Source: Meandrina meandrites (lineage: Eukaryota; Cnidaria; Anthozoa; Scleractinia; Meandrinidae). Taken from it: a DNA stretch of 64,000 bases. Position numbers and translations under genes: made by a program. The stretch covers positions 25,099,937 through 25,163,936 of the forward strand of contig OY855905.1 of NCBI GenBank assembly GCA_963693305.1. Direction: 5' to 3'. How positions within the stretch are numbered: the first letter of the stretch is position 1; every line of letters begins with the position of its first letter. The notes beneath the pieces were generated by a model, which was not told where the DNA came from, did not search any database, and was given only the letters and a program-made list of their open reading frames with translations. This document shows positions 1 to 11,219 of this stretch, piece by piece.

Positions 1-538
1 TTGGCGTCCTTCCCGGACCTAAGAGACTTACCGGCTTCCGAAATGTTCTCCTTCTTGCGAAGGTACTTTACATCAGAATCACTCGAGTCACTGGAATCCG
101 CTAAACCCAGCTGGGCAACTCGACGATTACCTTTTCGGGATAAGTTGGCCATAGCGCGTAGTTCTGGCAACGTGACTGCATGAGCAGGCTGTGAGATCTG
201 AGCAGAAGCACCGCCGTCAATGGGACGCGTAGGTGAAGACGCGAGGTTACCTTTGGCCTCCTGTTTTCCTTCGACCAAGGTTCGAAGCTGTTTGTTGTCG
301 GCTCGAATCTCGTTCAAACCGGCAGTCAAAGACTGCACCGCGTCGAGCAAAGAAACCAAGGTAGTTTGGATAGAAGGAGCCTCTGTGGACTCGACCTGGT
401 CTTGGGAGGGCTTGGCGTCCAGATCTGGAGACTTTGCTGTCTCTTCTTCTGCTAGCCCGGGACAATTTTTCCCAGGTTTGCCAAATGAATGTTCAAATCG
501 GGTATATTACAACCGGAACAACGACTGGTTTTCCCCAT
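1..538 (-). mobile_element. gag-like ORF of a retroelement, 3' end off window, frameshifted
   Basis: On the minus strand an open frame runs from about 506 to the window edge with no stop. It encodes an acidic, Ser/Asp-rich protein with a predicted coiled-coil stretch (an LLDAVQSLTAGLNEIRADNK-type heptad pattern), then a basic segment, an SSDSSDSD cluster and a KSLRSGK run. The only plausible start is an ATG at 538 in another frame: it begins MGKTSRCSGCNIP and then meets a stop at about 455-460. The stop-free frame takes over between about 480 and 508, so a one-base indel seems to separate a short Cys-rich N-terminus from the rest. Layout (small Cys motif, coiled coil, acidic region) is what I would expect of the first ORF of a DIRS- or LTR-type retroelement in cnidarians. 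No reverse transcriptase is visible because the element continues to the left. Confidence 0.4.
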
Positions 539-2605
539 GGAAGTATAAAACGACTAGAAAAAAAACTAACGTGACTCGAAAACACTACTGACGCTACTAG
601 AGCTATTACGAAACTGAAACCTAACGCCCTAACGAGCAAAGTTATAGACCAAGGGTGTGTCGAGTGGCGGATGGTAATTAAATTAATCCCTTTGCGCAAG
701 AGTGCCCAAAGAGGGAAAATTTTTGCGCTTTTTTTGCGCTACGTCACGGACAACGCATCTTGAAAAAACTGGCAAGTTTTTTCAAGTTTGTTGATTGTAA
801 TCGGAACATTGTCAGTTGAAACTATCCTTGTTTTTTTTTTCGTATTTTTATTATTCCGTTGGCGTTTTTCTATGTTCGAAAACTATTATTTTAAGGTTTC
901 CTTCAATTTCAAAGTAATCAGAAAAATGACTAAAACACCGTGACATTGCTCCTTTAACATGCGACATTACAATATTGCCATGGCAACGTTTTTCATACCT
1001 CAGTGCCAAGATGGCGTCCAGGTTTAAAGATGTTCTTATTAAAAGCTTAAACTTTGTACCTTTTCACTTGAATTTCATCTAGGCCTGTTTTCTTTAGCTA
1101 TGTAATAAACGTTTGACGATAGTTTATCCCTGATTTCAAAATGTCAAAACGACTTCAAAACACCAAGCCAGTTACATAAATGAGGTCGAACGGATTTATG
1201 AGTGTTTTTCATGGACGGCGTTTTCAGTTCATTCACGACGAACTGTTAGCCAATAATGTAAGAAATATTCAACTCAACTTTGAAAAATTTTATAAACAGC
1301 AAAACAGGCTTCTAAGGGGGTTTTTGTCGAAAAAATCAGAAAATTACGAACCTTAGCAAATATAATATGTATGCAGTTTTAAAAGTTAAAACTTTTCAAA
1401 GGTCGGAGTTCTCGATACAATAGAAAAGTCAAAAACTCACGATTACAAGCGTGATTTGTTACCCATGATATTTAAAGGTAATTAAACGGTATACTCGTGA
1501 AATTAGAATATAATTTCACTCGTCGCCATTTGATTGCTCATACTAATTTTATGCTCGTGAATAGTTCTTGGTTTCATAATTCGGATTGCTCGAGAGCAGA
1601 ATGCTGGCTTGACTAAGTTTGCTAGTTATATTAGGGTCAGTTACTTACATTATCATTTTACCTATACGGTATTTTAATTTGAAATTTTTTACTGTCTGTT
1701 ATACTGGGCCTAACGAAGAATAGCCCTGTTCAACTACTTTGTAGACCGAACAGCAGCCGGCTTAATGATGAAAATTGTAACATTAATTTAATTAAATATC
1801 TTTCTATCCGATCCGTGAGTTGCAACAATATCTGTATCATAGAAACAAGAAACTGCTACCTGAACTTGTAACAATAACAATGAATTCACCGATATTTCAC
1901 ATGGGAGATTGTGAAGTATCGATACCCGCATCCAAAACCGTCATCTGTGTTGAAGTTACAAAGGCCATTTTTGCCCGTCGCAGTCTCGTTCCCACGATTA
2001 GAAGGAACAGCTGAATTTATAGACCGGCCGTCCAACCTCTTATTATAGCAGGTACCTCATTGTTGTAAGACAAAGCAAATAAAATTCTCACAACTTAAAA
2101 CTCTTGTAATTTCGTAAGGATCTTTAATTTTGCCTTATTTGACCTACATATGCAAACTAATCAGACTAATGATTTAATATCAGCCTTTTTACGTTTGAAT
2201 AATAGGTAATTAGTTTTGAGTTACTATTGAGCGAATTTTTTGCTTGATTTTTTTTTCGATTTAGTGAGGCTTCTTAATCTTTCGTTTGGCGTGAATTCAT
2301 TATTCTTTTAAACAATAGACGATCAAGTTCTCATTATTTAAGCTCCAATAATTTCTAAAGGACCTGTTTTATGTTTAACCTGCATTCACGAATTTAAGTG
2401 ACTGAATAACCTCGGCCATAAGTTTCAAATACATATAACACTCGAAATCACCTTAATTTCAACCTACAATAGAACAAGAGGTTCGTTTTTCACGCCTTTT
2501 TTGTACAGTAAAGCTGATAGAAGCCTTCATTGAGCTTTCGTTTCGAGATTCGTGATGTTATAAGCATTAACCATTGTAATATATAATTTGCGGGAAGTAG
2601 TTTGT
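539..2605. other. AT-rich spacer, no gene seen
   Basis: No open frame here looks like protein. The region just right of 538 would be the 5' flank of the minus-strand retroelement. A single short block at about 940-958 (CCGTGACATTGCTCCTTTAA) resembles the terminal sequence of the element at 2606-2997, so a solo end or a decayed copy may lie here. Confidence 0.4.
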
Positions 2606-2997
2606 TTAAAGGGGCTTTGTCACGGATTTTAACAGATTTTTGAACTGCCAAAATATATATTTGTGTCGAAGGAAACCAAAAAATAATAGTCCATTTTTAT
2701 TAACAATTGCTATTTTAGAGCACCGAAACTGTTAACAAGAATCTTTAGCTGCAGATGGCTACGATGGAAATGGATTACAACTTGAAAGGTTTAGCTAAAC
2801 TTTTCAAGTTGTTTCCGCCCGTCTACAAAAAAAATCGATATTTATAGCCGTAGTTAGATTTCTATCCACAGATTAAGGCTATATCTTCCTTTAGATGTAC
2901 CAAGATAAATGATTTTTATACGTTAAGTTGCCTACCACTAATTTTAGAACAGTTTAGACCAAACATCTGCGAAATCCCCGTGACAGAGCTCCTTTAA
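2606..2997. mobile_element. MITE-like element, terminal inverted repeats, copy 1
   Basis: The left end reads TTAAAGGGGCTTTGTCACGG and the right end reads CCGTGACAGAGCTCCTTTAA, which are imperfect inverted repeats of about 20 bp. No coding capacity is visible. A long segment of the interior matches, in opposite orientation, the stretch at 32300-32523, including the blocks around AACAGATTTTTGAAC and GGAAATGGATTACAA. Two diverged copies in inverted orientation with matching ends show a dispersed repeat family. Confidence 0.6.
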
Positions 2998-3896
2998 GAT
3001 AAAGTCAAACAATGGACAAAATAATGAACCTGCACAATCAAAATTTGACTGATACTTCTGATAGCAGCCGTTCTATGACTTTTACTTAAGTTGTAGACTC
3101 GAGGGCTAAACTTGTAGCTTATTTGTTTTAACTTCTATCTTGCAAAATGACGGATTAGACTATTGTGTAGTGTATTAGGTAGAAACATGCATCTAGCTAT
3201 CAAAAATTTCTTTTGTACTTGGTATATTTTCGTGTCATTTTTTTCCCTCCATTTTCTAATAGCTTCCGTACGGTCGAAAACGTTTTGGTTTCAAAATTTT
3301 AGTAACTTTTTTAGCCTTTTTTATCGACAATTTAATAAGCAACTATTATGACATAATGACTTCTGTTACAAACGTTTATGAGTAAATGCAATATCTATAG
3401 CAAGAAATGGAGATGGGCAAGAATATATACTTAAACTAATTACATGCCCTTTCAGTTAAATTACATTATTTTAGGAGAAAAAGAAAACATACAACAAGAG
3501 AGTAAACATGGAAAGACAGAAGTAGGGTAGTGATTAATATGAGCTAAATAACATCTCTTTATCAATAATTTAAGACACGTTCTTCTGGTCCAGCAGAAGG
3601 CCGTATGTGAAAAAATACGTAAATATCTTGTCTTTATATCAACCATTTCTCATATTATATGACTTGGTAGTATCATATTTGAGGTCGGTAACTCAGTAGA
3701 TCACGCGCGCCGTACTGTGCTGACTAACAATTTCTCCCTCATTGTGGTTTGTACGTCTCATTGAACTTCCAGGGTCGATTAAAACACAATTTATTTTCGG
3801 CCTAGGTACGATTAGCGACAATTATCTGTAGCCCTGTTTAATCTGTTAATCGCGTCTTACAAAGGTCGTGTTTTAGCGTGATTAACTGTCTCAATC
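2998..3896. other. AT-rich spacer, no gene seen
   Basis: Only short frames (about 60 codons) without recognisable domains occur. No tRNA or long repeat was recognised. Confidence 0.4.
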
Positions 3897-4360
3897 ACAA
3901 CCGGTTTTGGTTGATTTGTTTGAAGTGTCCCAAGAGAACAGTTTTCCAACCGTTTTTAGTTCAAAAGGTTGACAATCAACCGGTCGTGTTCTGTTGGGAT
4001 AAACTGTTCTCGGTTGATAGGATTGTTGAATATTGATCGACTATTGTAACTGGAACTCCAACCAAATCAACCGTTTCAACCTTGTTTGATGCCGGTTGAA
4101 AAAGTTGCTCAACCAAATTAAATCATCCCAAAACCGGGTTTTGTACCAATATATCACGCAAGAAAACAACCAACCTAAGACGGTTGACCCAATAGAATTC
4201 GACCTTAGATTCGGCGCAAGAGTTTTCCAATCTACGAACTGCGTCGTAGTGACGGTCAAACATAAGCAGAAGAGTTTCCTCACGTGCGATACGCATAAGC
4301 ACTTGCACAAGGCGACATACGTAGGCAAAGTAAAGGGCTCAGGCCGCCGAGAGAATTGAT
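3897..4360. repeat. degenerate repeat rich in AACCGGTT/GGTTGA motifs
   Basis: This stretch repeats variants of CAACCGG, GGTTGA and CGGTTGAAA on both strands, with dyad-like pairs (for example CACAACCGGTTTTGGTTGAT at its left end). The same opening, with CCCAAGAGAACA-like sequence following, recurs at about 18199-18250, and related TTCAACC motifs recur at 19385-19460. Overlapping frames of 61-95 codons exist on both strands at 4041-4359, but none has a domain I recognise; they probably belong to the repeat. Confidence 0.4.
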
Positions 4361-5370
4361 CGTTATCCCACGTTATATCCCTACGTTATCCCGGTTAAAT
4401 GGAGATGCTGCAGAGTTACAAACATACTACAGCTCCTACTAATATCGTAAATGGCAAAAAAAGAAAATAAAGTTAGGAACCGGTTTAGCTACCTTAACTG
4501 CGGGTCATATAATTTTGTAATAATCAGATTAATAGAAAATAGTCTTGTCTACTTCGTGTTGAAAATCATGGTTCAAACAAACAGTTTGACAGGGTACAGT
4601 GTCTGTGAACTATTTTCTCAGGGAAATCATTCAGTTTGCGCCTCTAAGTAACAGAAAAGTTCGCCTAAAGTGTTAATTTGTTCTTATCCTTTAGCAAAGA
4701 AATGATAAATATTACCCCTGCTTAGCTTAAGGAAATTGTTTTTAATTCTTTAAGGGTACTCGCAAAATTAACAGAAATGAGATCCTCACAAAAATCAAAG
4801 ACGTTACAGTATGTCGACTACGCTGCCTGCGAGGACAGGCCATGCATGCTACATGAACACGGGGATGATAACTTAAAACTGCATCTCATGCTAAATTTGT
4901 TTGTTTGCATAAAAGATGCAACATTAAGGGCAAAGTTTCCATTATAATTTAAATACTGCTCTTGCTTTTTAATATTATCGGTATAAATTTCATATAACGA
5001 AAGCAATTTCTTTGCTAGGCAAAAAACAATTAATTTTAGAAAGTTTTTTTTTAAGCATCAACACTGAAGTGTGTGTCCAAGTAAGGCAGTGGCATGACGA
5101 GATAGCACGGCAGTGGTTTCAAACGTCGAATTTAATGCAGTCACGCCAAATTCAAATTATATCAGAAACAACGAAACAAACCGCAAGCTGCGAAATAGCT
5201 TAAAATACATTAAAATAATTTATCAATTTAGTTCGGCACAACAAGAGCAGGCCGTTTGGAATTGAACCAAGTCGCGTTACTGCCGTGCGGCACAGCAAGC
5301 CCTGTCGTGCTAAGAAGTCGTGCCGAACTTAATTCAGCCTGCCGAACTGCCAGCAATTATCGATAACAAC

Positions 5371-6530
5371 TGTATATTTTGTTGAGCAGTTGCCAAAAAG
5401 AGATTGAAAAAGATAGGAGTATGATAAACAGTATATTTGAATGTGTTGTGCGTATCAATGTATGTTTAATTTTCTAACATAGTCATTTTTTTAATTGTTC
5501 TTTGCAGAGAACAAATGAAAAAAAAAAAAAACAACTGTACATTTTCGTTGAGCAGTTGCCAAAAAAATACTGAAAAATAAAGATAAACAATAAATTTGAA
5601 TGTGTTGTGCGTATCAATGCTTGTTTAAATTCCCCCCTTACATTTCTTTCTTTAATTTGGCTGGGCAGCAAACATTATAATAACAAACGACTGTGCATTT
5701 TTGTTCCTGAGCCTTGCCAAAAAAGCGATTGAAAAAGACAGGAGTGTGATAAACAGTGCGTTTGACTGCGTTGTGCGCATCAACGCTCGTCTAATTTCAA
5801 AACTTAGTCATTTCTTTTTTAAATTGTACCGGGCCGCAAACAAATACAAAAAAAGCATCTGTACATTTTTGTTGAGCAGTTGCCAAAAAGAGATTGAAAA
5901 AGATAGGAGTACAATAAACACTACGTGTGACCGTGTTGAGGGCTTCAATGTTTGTTTATCCTACCTTCGTCATTCTTCTTTAAACAGAACTGTGCAGCAA
6001 ACAAATATAAATAAAAGAACTGTACATTTTTGTTGAGGATTTGCCAAGAAAAGGACGAAAAAGATAGTGGCCAGCCCATTTGACTGCAATGTGCGCAAAA
6101 TTGTTTTGTTTTACTGCTAATTAAGTTCGTCATTTCTTCAAATAAACTGTGCAGCAAAAAATATTAAAATAAGCTGCATATTTTTGTTGAGCATTTGCCA
6201 AAAGAGATAGGAGTGTAAAAAATGCATATTTGACTGTGTTGCATGTACACATCAGTTCGTTTTATTTCTACCTTCGTCATACCTTTTCAAACTGAACTGT
6301 GCAGCAAACAAATATAAGAATGAACTGTATATTTTTCAGGTTCAGCAGTTTGCCAAAAAAGATTGAGAAAGATGGCGTGTACATCAATGTTTGTTTTATT
6401 TCTACTTTTACCATTTCTTTTCTAAACTGCATTGTGCAGGAAACAAATACAACATGTACAACTGTTCATCATTTTTCTTGAGAAGTTGCCAAAAAGAGAT
6501 ATCGAAAAAGAAAGGAAGATAACAGTTCAT
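5371..6530. repeat. degenerate tandem array, about 155-bp unit, 8 copies
   Basis: The landmark TTTTGTTGAGCAGTTGCCAA, followed by AAAGAGATTGAAAAAGATAG-like sequence, starts near 5381, 5547, 5704, 5871, 6032, 6186, 6339 and 6477. Spacing falls from about 166 to 138 bp. Each unit also carries a TGTTGTGCGTATCAATG-like block and ends in a GTGCAGCAAACAAATA-like block before an A-rich stretch. A worn ninth landmark (GGGAACAGTTGCCAAC) lies near 6741. The 111-codon frame at 5701-6036 is simply the repeat read through without a stop. Confidence 0.8.
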
Positions 6531-8250
6531 GCGTTATTTTGATACTAGGTCGAGAGATTCGGAAAAGGTACAAATTTCTTGTAATTTTTTTTTCTGCCTT
6601 CCTTTTTTCTCTCGCCATTTTAAGCACATAAGTTTGCTTTTTTCCCTTCGATATCCGGTTTGAACTGTCTTCTCTAGCATGCTAAACGTTCAATCAGTAC
6701 TGTATGTGCAGTATTCAAATTTAAACTGATAATCATATATTTCGGGGAACAGTTGCCAACAACGGTCGTTCATTGTTTTTCTTTTTGTTCTCAAGATAAT
6801 AACGAAATGTTGCGTAATGACACATTTGATGTCATTTGTGGTTTGTATCCCGCCACAGTATTGATCTTCAGTTTAGAAGCACCTGTATGTGGCGATATTT
6901 TTAGTGTCCACGATGGTCTGGCGCCGTTGCTCTTTACAAGCTCTTGTCAAACGGCTAAGAAACCTTAACTGAACTTATTGTTTGGCCGTTCCTATGCCGA
7001 TAGCAGCTTCAACGATTTTCAAAATTTACCCACGGTCTTCAAATTCATATGCAAATGTTGGCAAGTTGTTTTCAAACACATGTGGGTGATCTATACGAGC
7101 TAATATTCGGCAAATCTCCTTCTATTCACCAGATGAATGCCGAATGATTATTCCTTTTTGCAAGATTTTAATTCAGGACATTAATTTTTTTCTAAGTGAC
7201 TGTGTAATACGGCCATGTCTTTGCGTGTCTTGGCATAACAAATCTTGTAGTAGTTACAGCTTCTAAGGCGAGTCACCGGATATTCCACACGTGAGTTGAT
7301 CATGCGTTCTAGAACCAGGTGGTCTTCCTACGCAGCCGACCACTTTTGTTCTTTATATCATATCTTAATGCCATCTCTTTGGATCTTAAGTTGAAAAATA
7401 GTGAAATTAAAGAAGCAAAGCCATGCTAGCTTAAGTTGATTTTAGTTTCGACCAGTTCGTTTTTTTTAGATCTCATCAGACCTTATCAATCTCGGAATCT
7501 TGTTAAATTTAGGCCAAAAGCGACAGTGTCGTGTGTGTTTAAAACTTTGCGCTTTCGCCTGTCAGTCAAGGCAGCACGCCGAATGAATATAATATAACAA
7601 TGACAATTTCGCAATGGGCAAATGAGAAATTATCATACCCTCTAGTCTTGCCACCATGAAACTCAGAAAAATAACAACAAAAAAATATTATAGACATCCA
7701 ATGAACTTTGCATGAAATTGCGTTCAAACGTTTTTTTTCATATCCCTAATCTCATTTATTGTTTGTAAAACAAATTGAACTCGTGTGTTCTTTTCTACGT
7801 TCAAGCGGGCAAATGGCTACGTACCATTTTTTATCTCAGGTAAAAAAAAATAAAGCTGACTAGTCATTTCTTAATGATTGATAACAGACTTTATTAAGAT
7901 GGCAGCGCGCTGCCTTTCATATCTATACAGAAGGTACCATAACAATGGTTGCGGTGGTTCGCAGCTAAAACATGCAGCCACCTGTCCCTAAACACTTGTT
8001 CCACGTGACGGTTTTTTCATCGGTAGACCATTATTCTGTAGAAATCTCTGGTTTTTAATTATTTCTCTTTAGTAAAAGCTCTGAAAATAACAATATAATC
8101 TATTTCACAAAATAAAACCACGCTTAGATCTCTCTTTCTTATATATTAGTCGCATATAATTCTAGTACATTTTTGAATATCAAAAGTTACTTTTTTAACA
8201 TACTGTTTTACATAAATACACTGTTATTTATATTAGCTCTCCTTAATAAA
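6531..8250. other. spacer between tandem array and zinc-finger gene
   Basis: No gene recognised. A 71-codon frame at 6753-6968 has no domain that I know. The right part of this stretch lies downstream of the minus-strand zinc-finger gene. Confidence 0.35.
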
Positions 8251-8251
8251 G

Positions 8252-8257
8252 TTTATT
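8252..8257 (-). terminator. candidate polyadenylation signal of the SNAG zinc-finger gene
   Basis: AATAAA on the minus strand, about 200 nt after the stop codon of the zinc-finger gene. It is the first canonical hexamer I noted in this direction; position relative to the stop is reasonable for a 3' UTR end. Confidence 0.4.
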
Positions 8258-8457
8258 TTGTGAAATTTTTTTTTTTTCAACGCGAACAGGCCAATTTATA
8301 CTGAGTCCAGTACTCTTCTAGCAGTCATTCAGCACTGTTATAAAACGTAACACGTACTACATCATATGCGTTTTAGTGTGCGTTCATAAGACTCAATTTC
8401 AATGTCAATAAAGAGCATGTTCAGCCTTAAAGGCTGTGAGCGCCGGGCTAGTTACAT

Positions 8458-11057
8458 TCAGTAAAATACTTGTTCCCTCTGTGATTCGATAAGATTCTTG
8501 AACGGCATGTTTTCTCTCATTTGCTCTGTGACTGTATCAGGGGGCAGCCGAGCGTTCTGCTGTTCGGAGCGATGGTGAGAGGCGTTGGATTTCTCCAGAT
8601 AGTAGGCATGGTGAATGCGAATGTGCGTACGAAGATTGCTAGAGCTGATGAATTTCCAGTTGCAGATGTTGCACTTGTAGGGCTTTTCTCCGGTGTGGGT
8701 GAGAATGTGCGACTGTAGATTCCCGGAGGTGGTGAAGGCTTTGGAGCACTGCTTGCACTTATAAGGCCTCTCGCCCGTATGAATCCGAACGTGCCTTCGC
8801 AGATCGCTCGAGCTCACAAACGCCTTTGGACAATACTGGCACTTGTGCGGTTTCTCGCCCGTATGCGTGAGAATGTGTCTCTGTAAGTTGGTCAGCTGGG
8901 CGAATCCACGGCAGCAAATATTGCACGTGTAAGGCTTTTCGCCGGTGTGAATGCGATTGTGGATCTTCAGGTGAGCCGCTAGGGCGAACGCCTTCGGGCA
9001 TTTCTGGCACTTGTATGGCTTCTGGCCTGTGTGGATGAGAACATGGCGTTGGAAATTCCATGAGCGGGTGAACACCTTACTACAGTGTTGACACGTGTAA
9101 GGTTTCTCGGTTCCCGTCGTATCTGTGTCCTTTTCCTCTTTAATGGGCGCAAACTCTGCCAAGCGCTCGCTGTCAGGACGCTCCTCTCTGCTCCATGCGC
9201 TCATTCTCTTTTCGTTGTCATTGTGAAAGCCGTTTTGTCCGTTTAGTTCTCTGCTTGTGTTGATAGCATGTGGTTCGTTGTTTGACATAAGTAGCGGTTG
9301 GACATAAGGCGTTGCGAGACGATACAGTTCAGCTTGAGAAGAAGTTACCGTTGGTGGGGTGTCCTCCGTGTTATCTGTGAATTTAGAAGGTAACAGTTCT
9401 TAGAAAAAATTGCTTTAGACACAGTAAGTTTACTTAAAGTAATAAACAGTTACAATTAACACTTCGAGATAGGGTTTGCACCTCCCTCGAAGAAAACCGC
9501 AATGGTTAACACGCGTGGTGTATAAGATTACACAATTATCGTTAATCATACGCAAAGTGTATCAAGACAGCTTAAAGAGACTATGGTTGCTCATAGTTGG
9601 CAAAGAAACCAAAATTTCATGCCGACTGGTTGATTTAGAGGTACAGGACAATTCCCGTTAACTATATTGTAAATATTCTTAGTTTCGTTAACGCTTCTCT
9701 TTGGAGAGTTGTAAGGTGGTAATTAAATTTATTCTTCGTTATTCAGTGTCCTAATTGTATTGCTCAATGCCTTTTTAATAGCCGAGGTACATTACTACGA
9801 TCCTTAAGCTTACAAAATTCTACTGGACAACGAAACGAAAGCTATATTCTTTGTCAATTTTAAAAGAGGCCAGTGTGAAAGTAGGTAAGACCTACGATAT
9901 GTTGTAACTCAGACATGTGAAGAGAACGAACAATTTAATTTTGTTTGGGTTATACTATGAATGTTTAATGGCTTAAAATACCATTTTGCACAAGTCATCA
10001 ATACCACGAAGCCTTTTTCTTGATGCATTTTAACAGTTTTCTTAATCCGACGGCCCTTTAATAAACCGCAAGCTAGACAAAAAAGCGACGAAAATTCCAC
10101 TGACAAATCTCTCGGGTAAAATTAAACGCCAAAACATAGTTCAATCTCGAACAAAAGCTCACTAGTTCCGAGATGTTACGTATAGAAATGCCGTCCCAAG
10201 GGCGTTAGATTCGCCGTTCAAAAGATATAAATCGATAAAATATGAAATTTTTAAACGGTCTTGGTGCGAAAATTTCTTGACTTTTTCACGAAGCCACTGA
10301 CGGAGAAGCTAAGAAAATCTCTTCGATGTTTGTACTCCAAGAATAAATTATTCAGCACCAGCAAGAAGCTGTTCTGTAATCGTGAAAGAGGACTAGTTGT
10401 GTGCGGGCCTTTTCGTCTCTGTTCTGTCGCGTTTTGCTATAATCGTGTTCGTAACGTTTTCAGGCCGTCTTCCGATTTCTAAATTAATTTGCCCATCCAT
10501 TTTAAAACGTTTTGGGAATCGCTTTCAAGGTTTTAGTCGCTGGTGATTTCGCTTTGATGGCCTTTAAAAGACCCTTCAGGTATTTTACGGGTAGCAGGGT
10601 CGACTCATGTTTAAATTTCACGACAAAGAGAAAATCTTAAGCAAAAAGATAAATCTTGAGAACAGCCAGTCGACAGATATTAACTGCGATAGGGATATTG
10701 TATGCTGTGATCATTAGCGAAGGATTAAAAGAACTAAGGTACTTTCAAATGACAGAGCTAACTTAGGATACGTATAACGAGGCAACTTATTCTAAGTTGC
10801 CATGCAGTGAAATGGGCAATTAAAAAATGATTATCATTTTCCCGTTTATGGGATAAACACTCTCCTTCTTGAATTTCTTTTAAAGTTACGTTCCATTGCT
10901 GATAGAATCGCTATACACTTGCGTTAAAAGGGCAGAAATTTGTGATAAAAACGCTTACAACTTGAGCAAATAAAAAAGGGTTTAAAATTAACTTACCAAA
11001 GTACGTAATGTTGTTTTTCTTGAATTCCTTCTTTTTGATTAAAAATGAGCGAGGCAT
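8458..11057 (-). CDS. SNAG-domain six-C2H2 zinc-finger transcription repressor (GFI/Snail-like)
   Basis: Two coding exons on the minus strand: 11057-10997 (20 codons plus one base) and 9374-8458, joined by a GTAAGT donor and a CACAG acceptor, both phase 1, giving 325 residues. The first residues, MPRSFLIKKK, match the SNAG repression motif (MPRSFLVKK type) of Snail, Scratch and GFI1 proteins, which recruits LSD1/CoREST in known members. Residues 22-112 are polar and unstructured. Residues about 113-280 hold six consecutive C2H2 fingers with TGEKPY/H linkers; the first, CQHCSKVFTRSWNFQRH, has the RSW feature seen in some GFI- and OVO-like fingers. Six fingers plus SNAG is the GFI1 layout, but linker and helix residues do not closely match GFI1 and the family has expanded in invertebrates, so no symbol is given. 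Expected nuclear, sequence-specific repressor. The start is firmly fixed by the SNAG motif and phase match. Confidence 0.85.
9375..10996 (-). other. 1.6-kb phase-1 intron of the SNAG zinc-finger gene
   Basis: Begins GTAAGT at 10996 and ends CAG at 9375 on the minus strand. It separates the SNAG codons from all other coding sequence. No repeat or nested gene was recognised inside. Confidence 0.8.
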
Positions 11058-11210
11058 TCTTGATTCGTAAGGTTGATTCGCTTGATATGTGGATCTCTGT
11101 AGATGGATGTTTGTCCGAGCTCAAGGTTTCTCTTGGTGTATGATTAGGGCTCCGGCGATCGCGCGCTAACTTTGGTTTATGTGGACTGAAGAGTGTTGCG
11201 CTGGTTCAGC

Positions 11211-11217
11211 TATTATA
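11211..11217 (-). promoter_or_regulatory. TATA-like box upstream of the SNAG zinc-finger gene
   Basis: TATAATA on the minus strand, about 155 nt upstream of the ATG at 11057. With a start site about 30 nt downstream this would leave a 5' UTR of roughly 130 nt. Placement is plausible but there is no transcript evidence. Confidence 0.3.
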
Positions 11218-11219
11218 GG

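Noticed and set aside
5701..6036. 111-codon plus-strand frame with internal repeats
   Set aside because: It covers two units of the tandem array; neighbouring units carry stops in the same frame.
5395..6500. CRISPR-like array
   Set aside because: Units are about 155 bp, degenerate throughout, with no constant short repeat and unique spacers; this is a eukaryotic tandem repeat.
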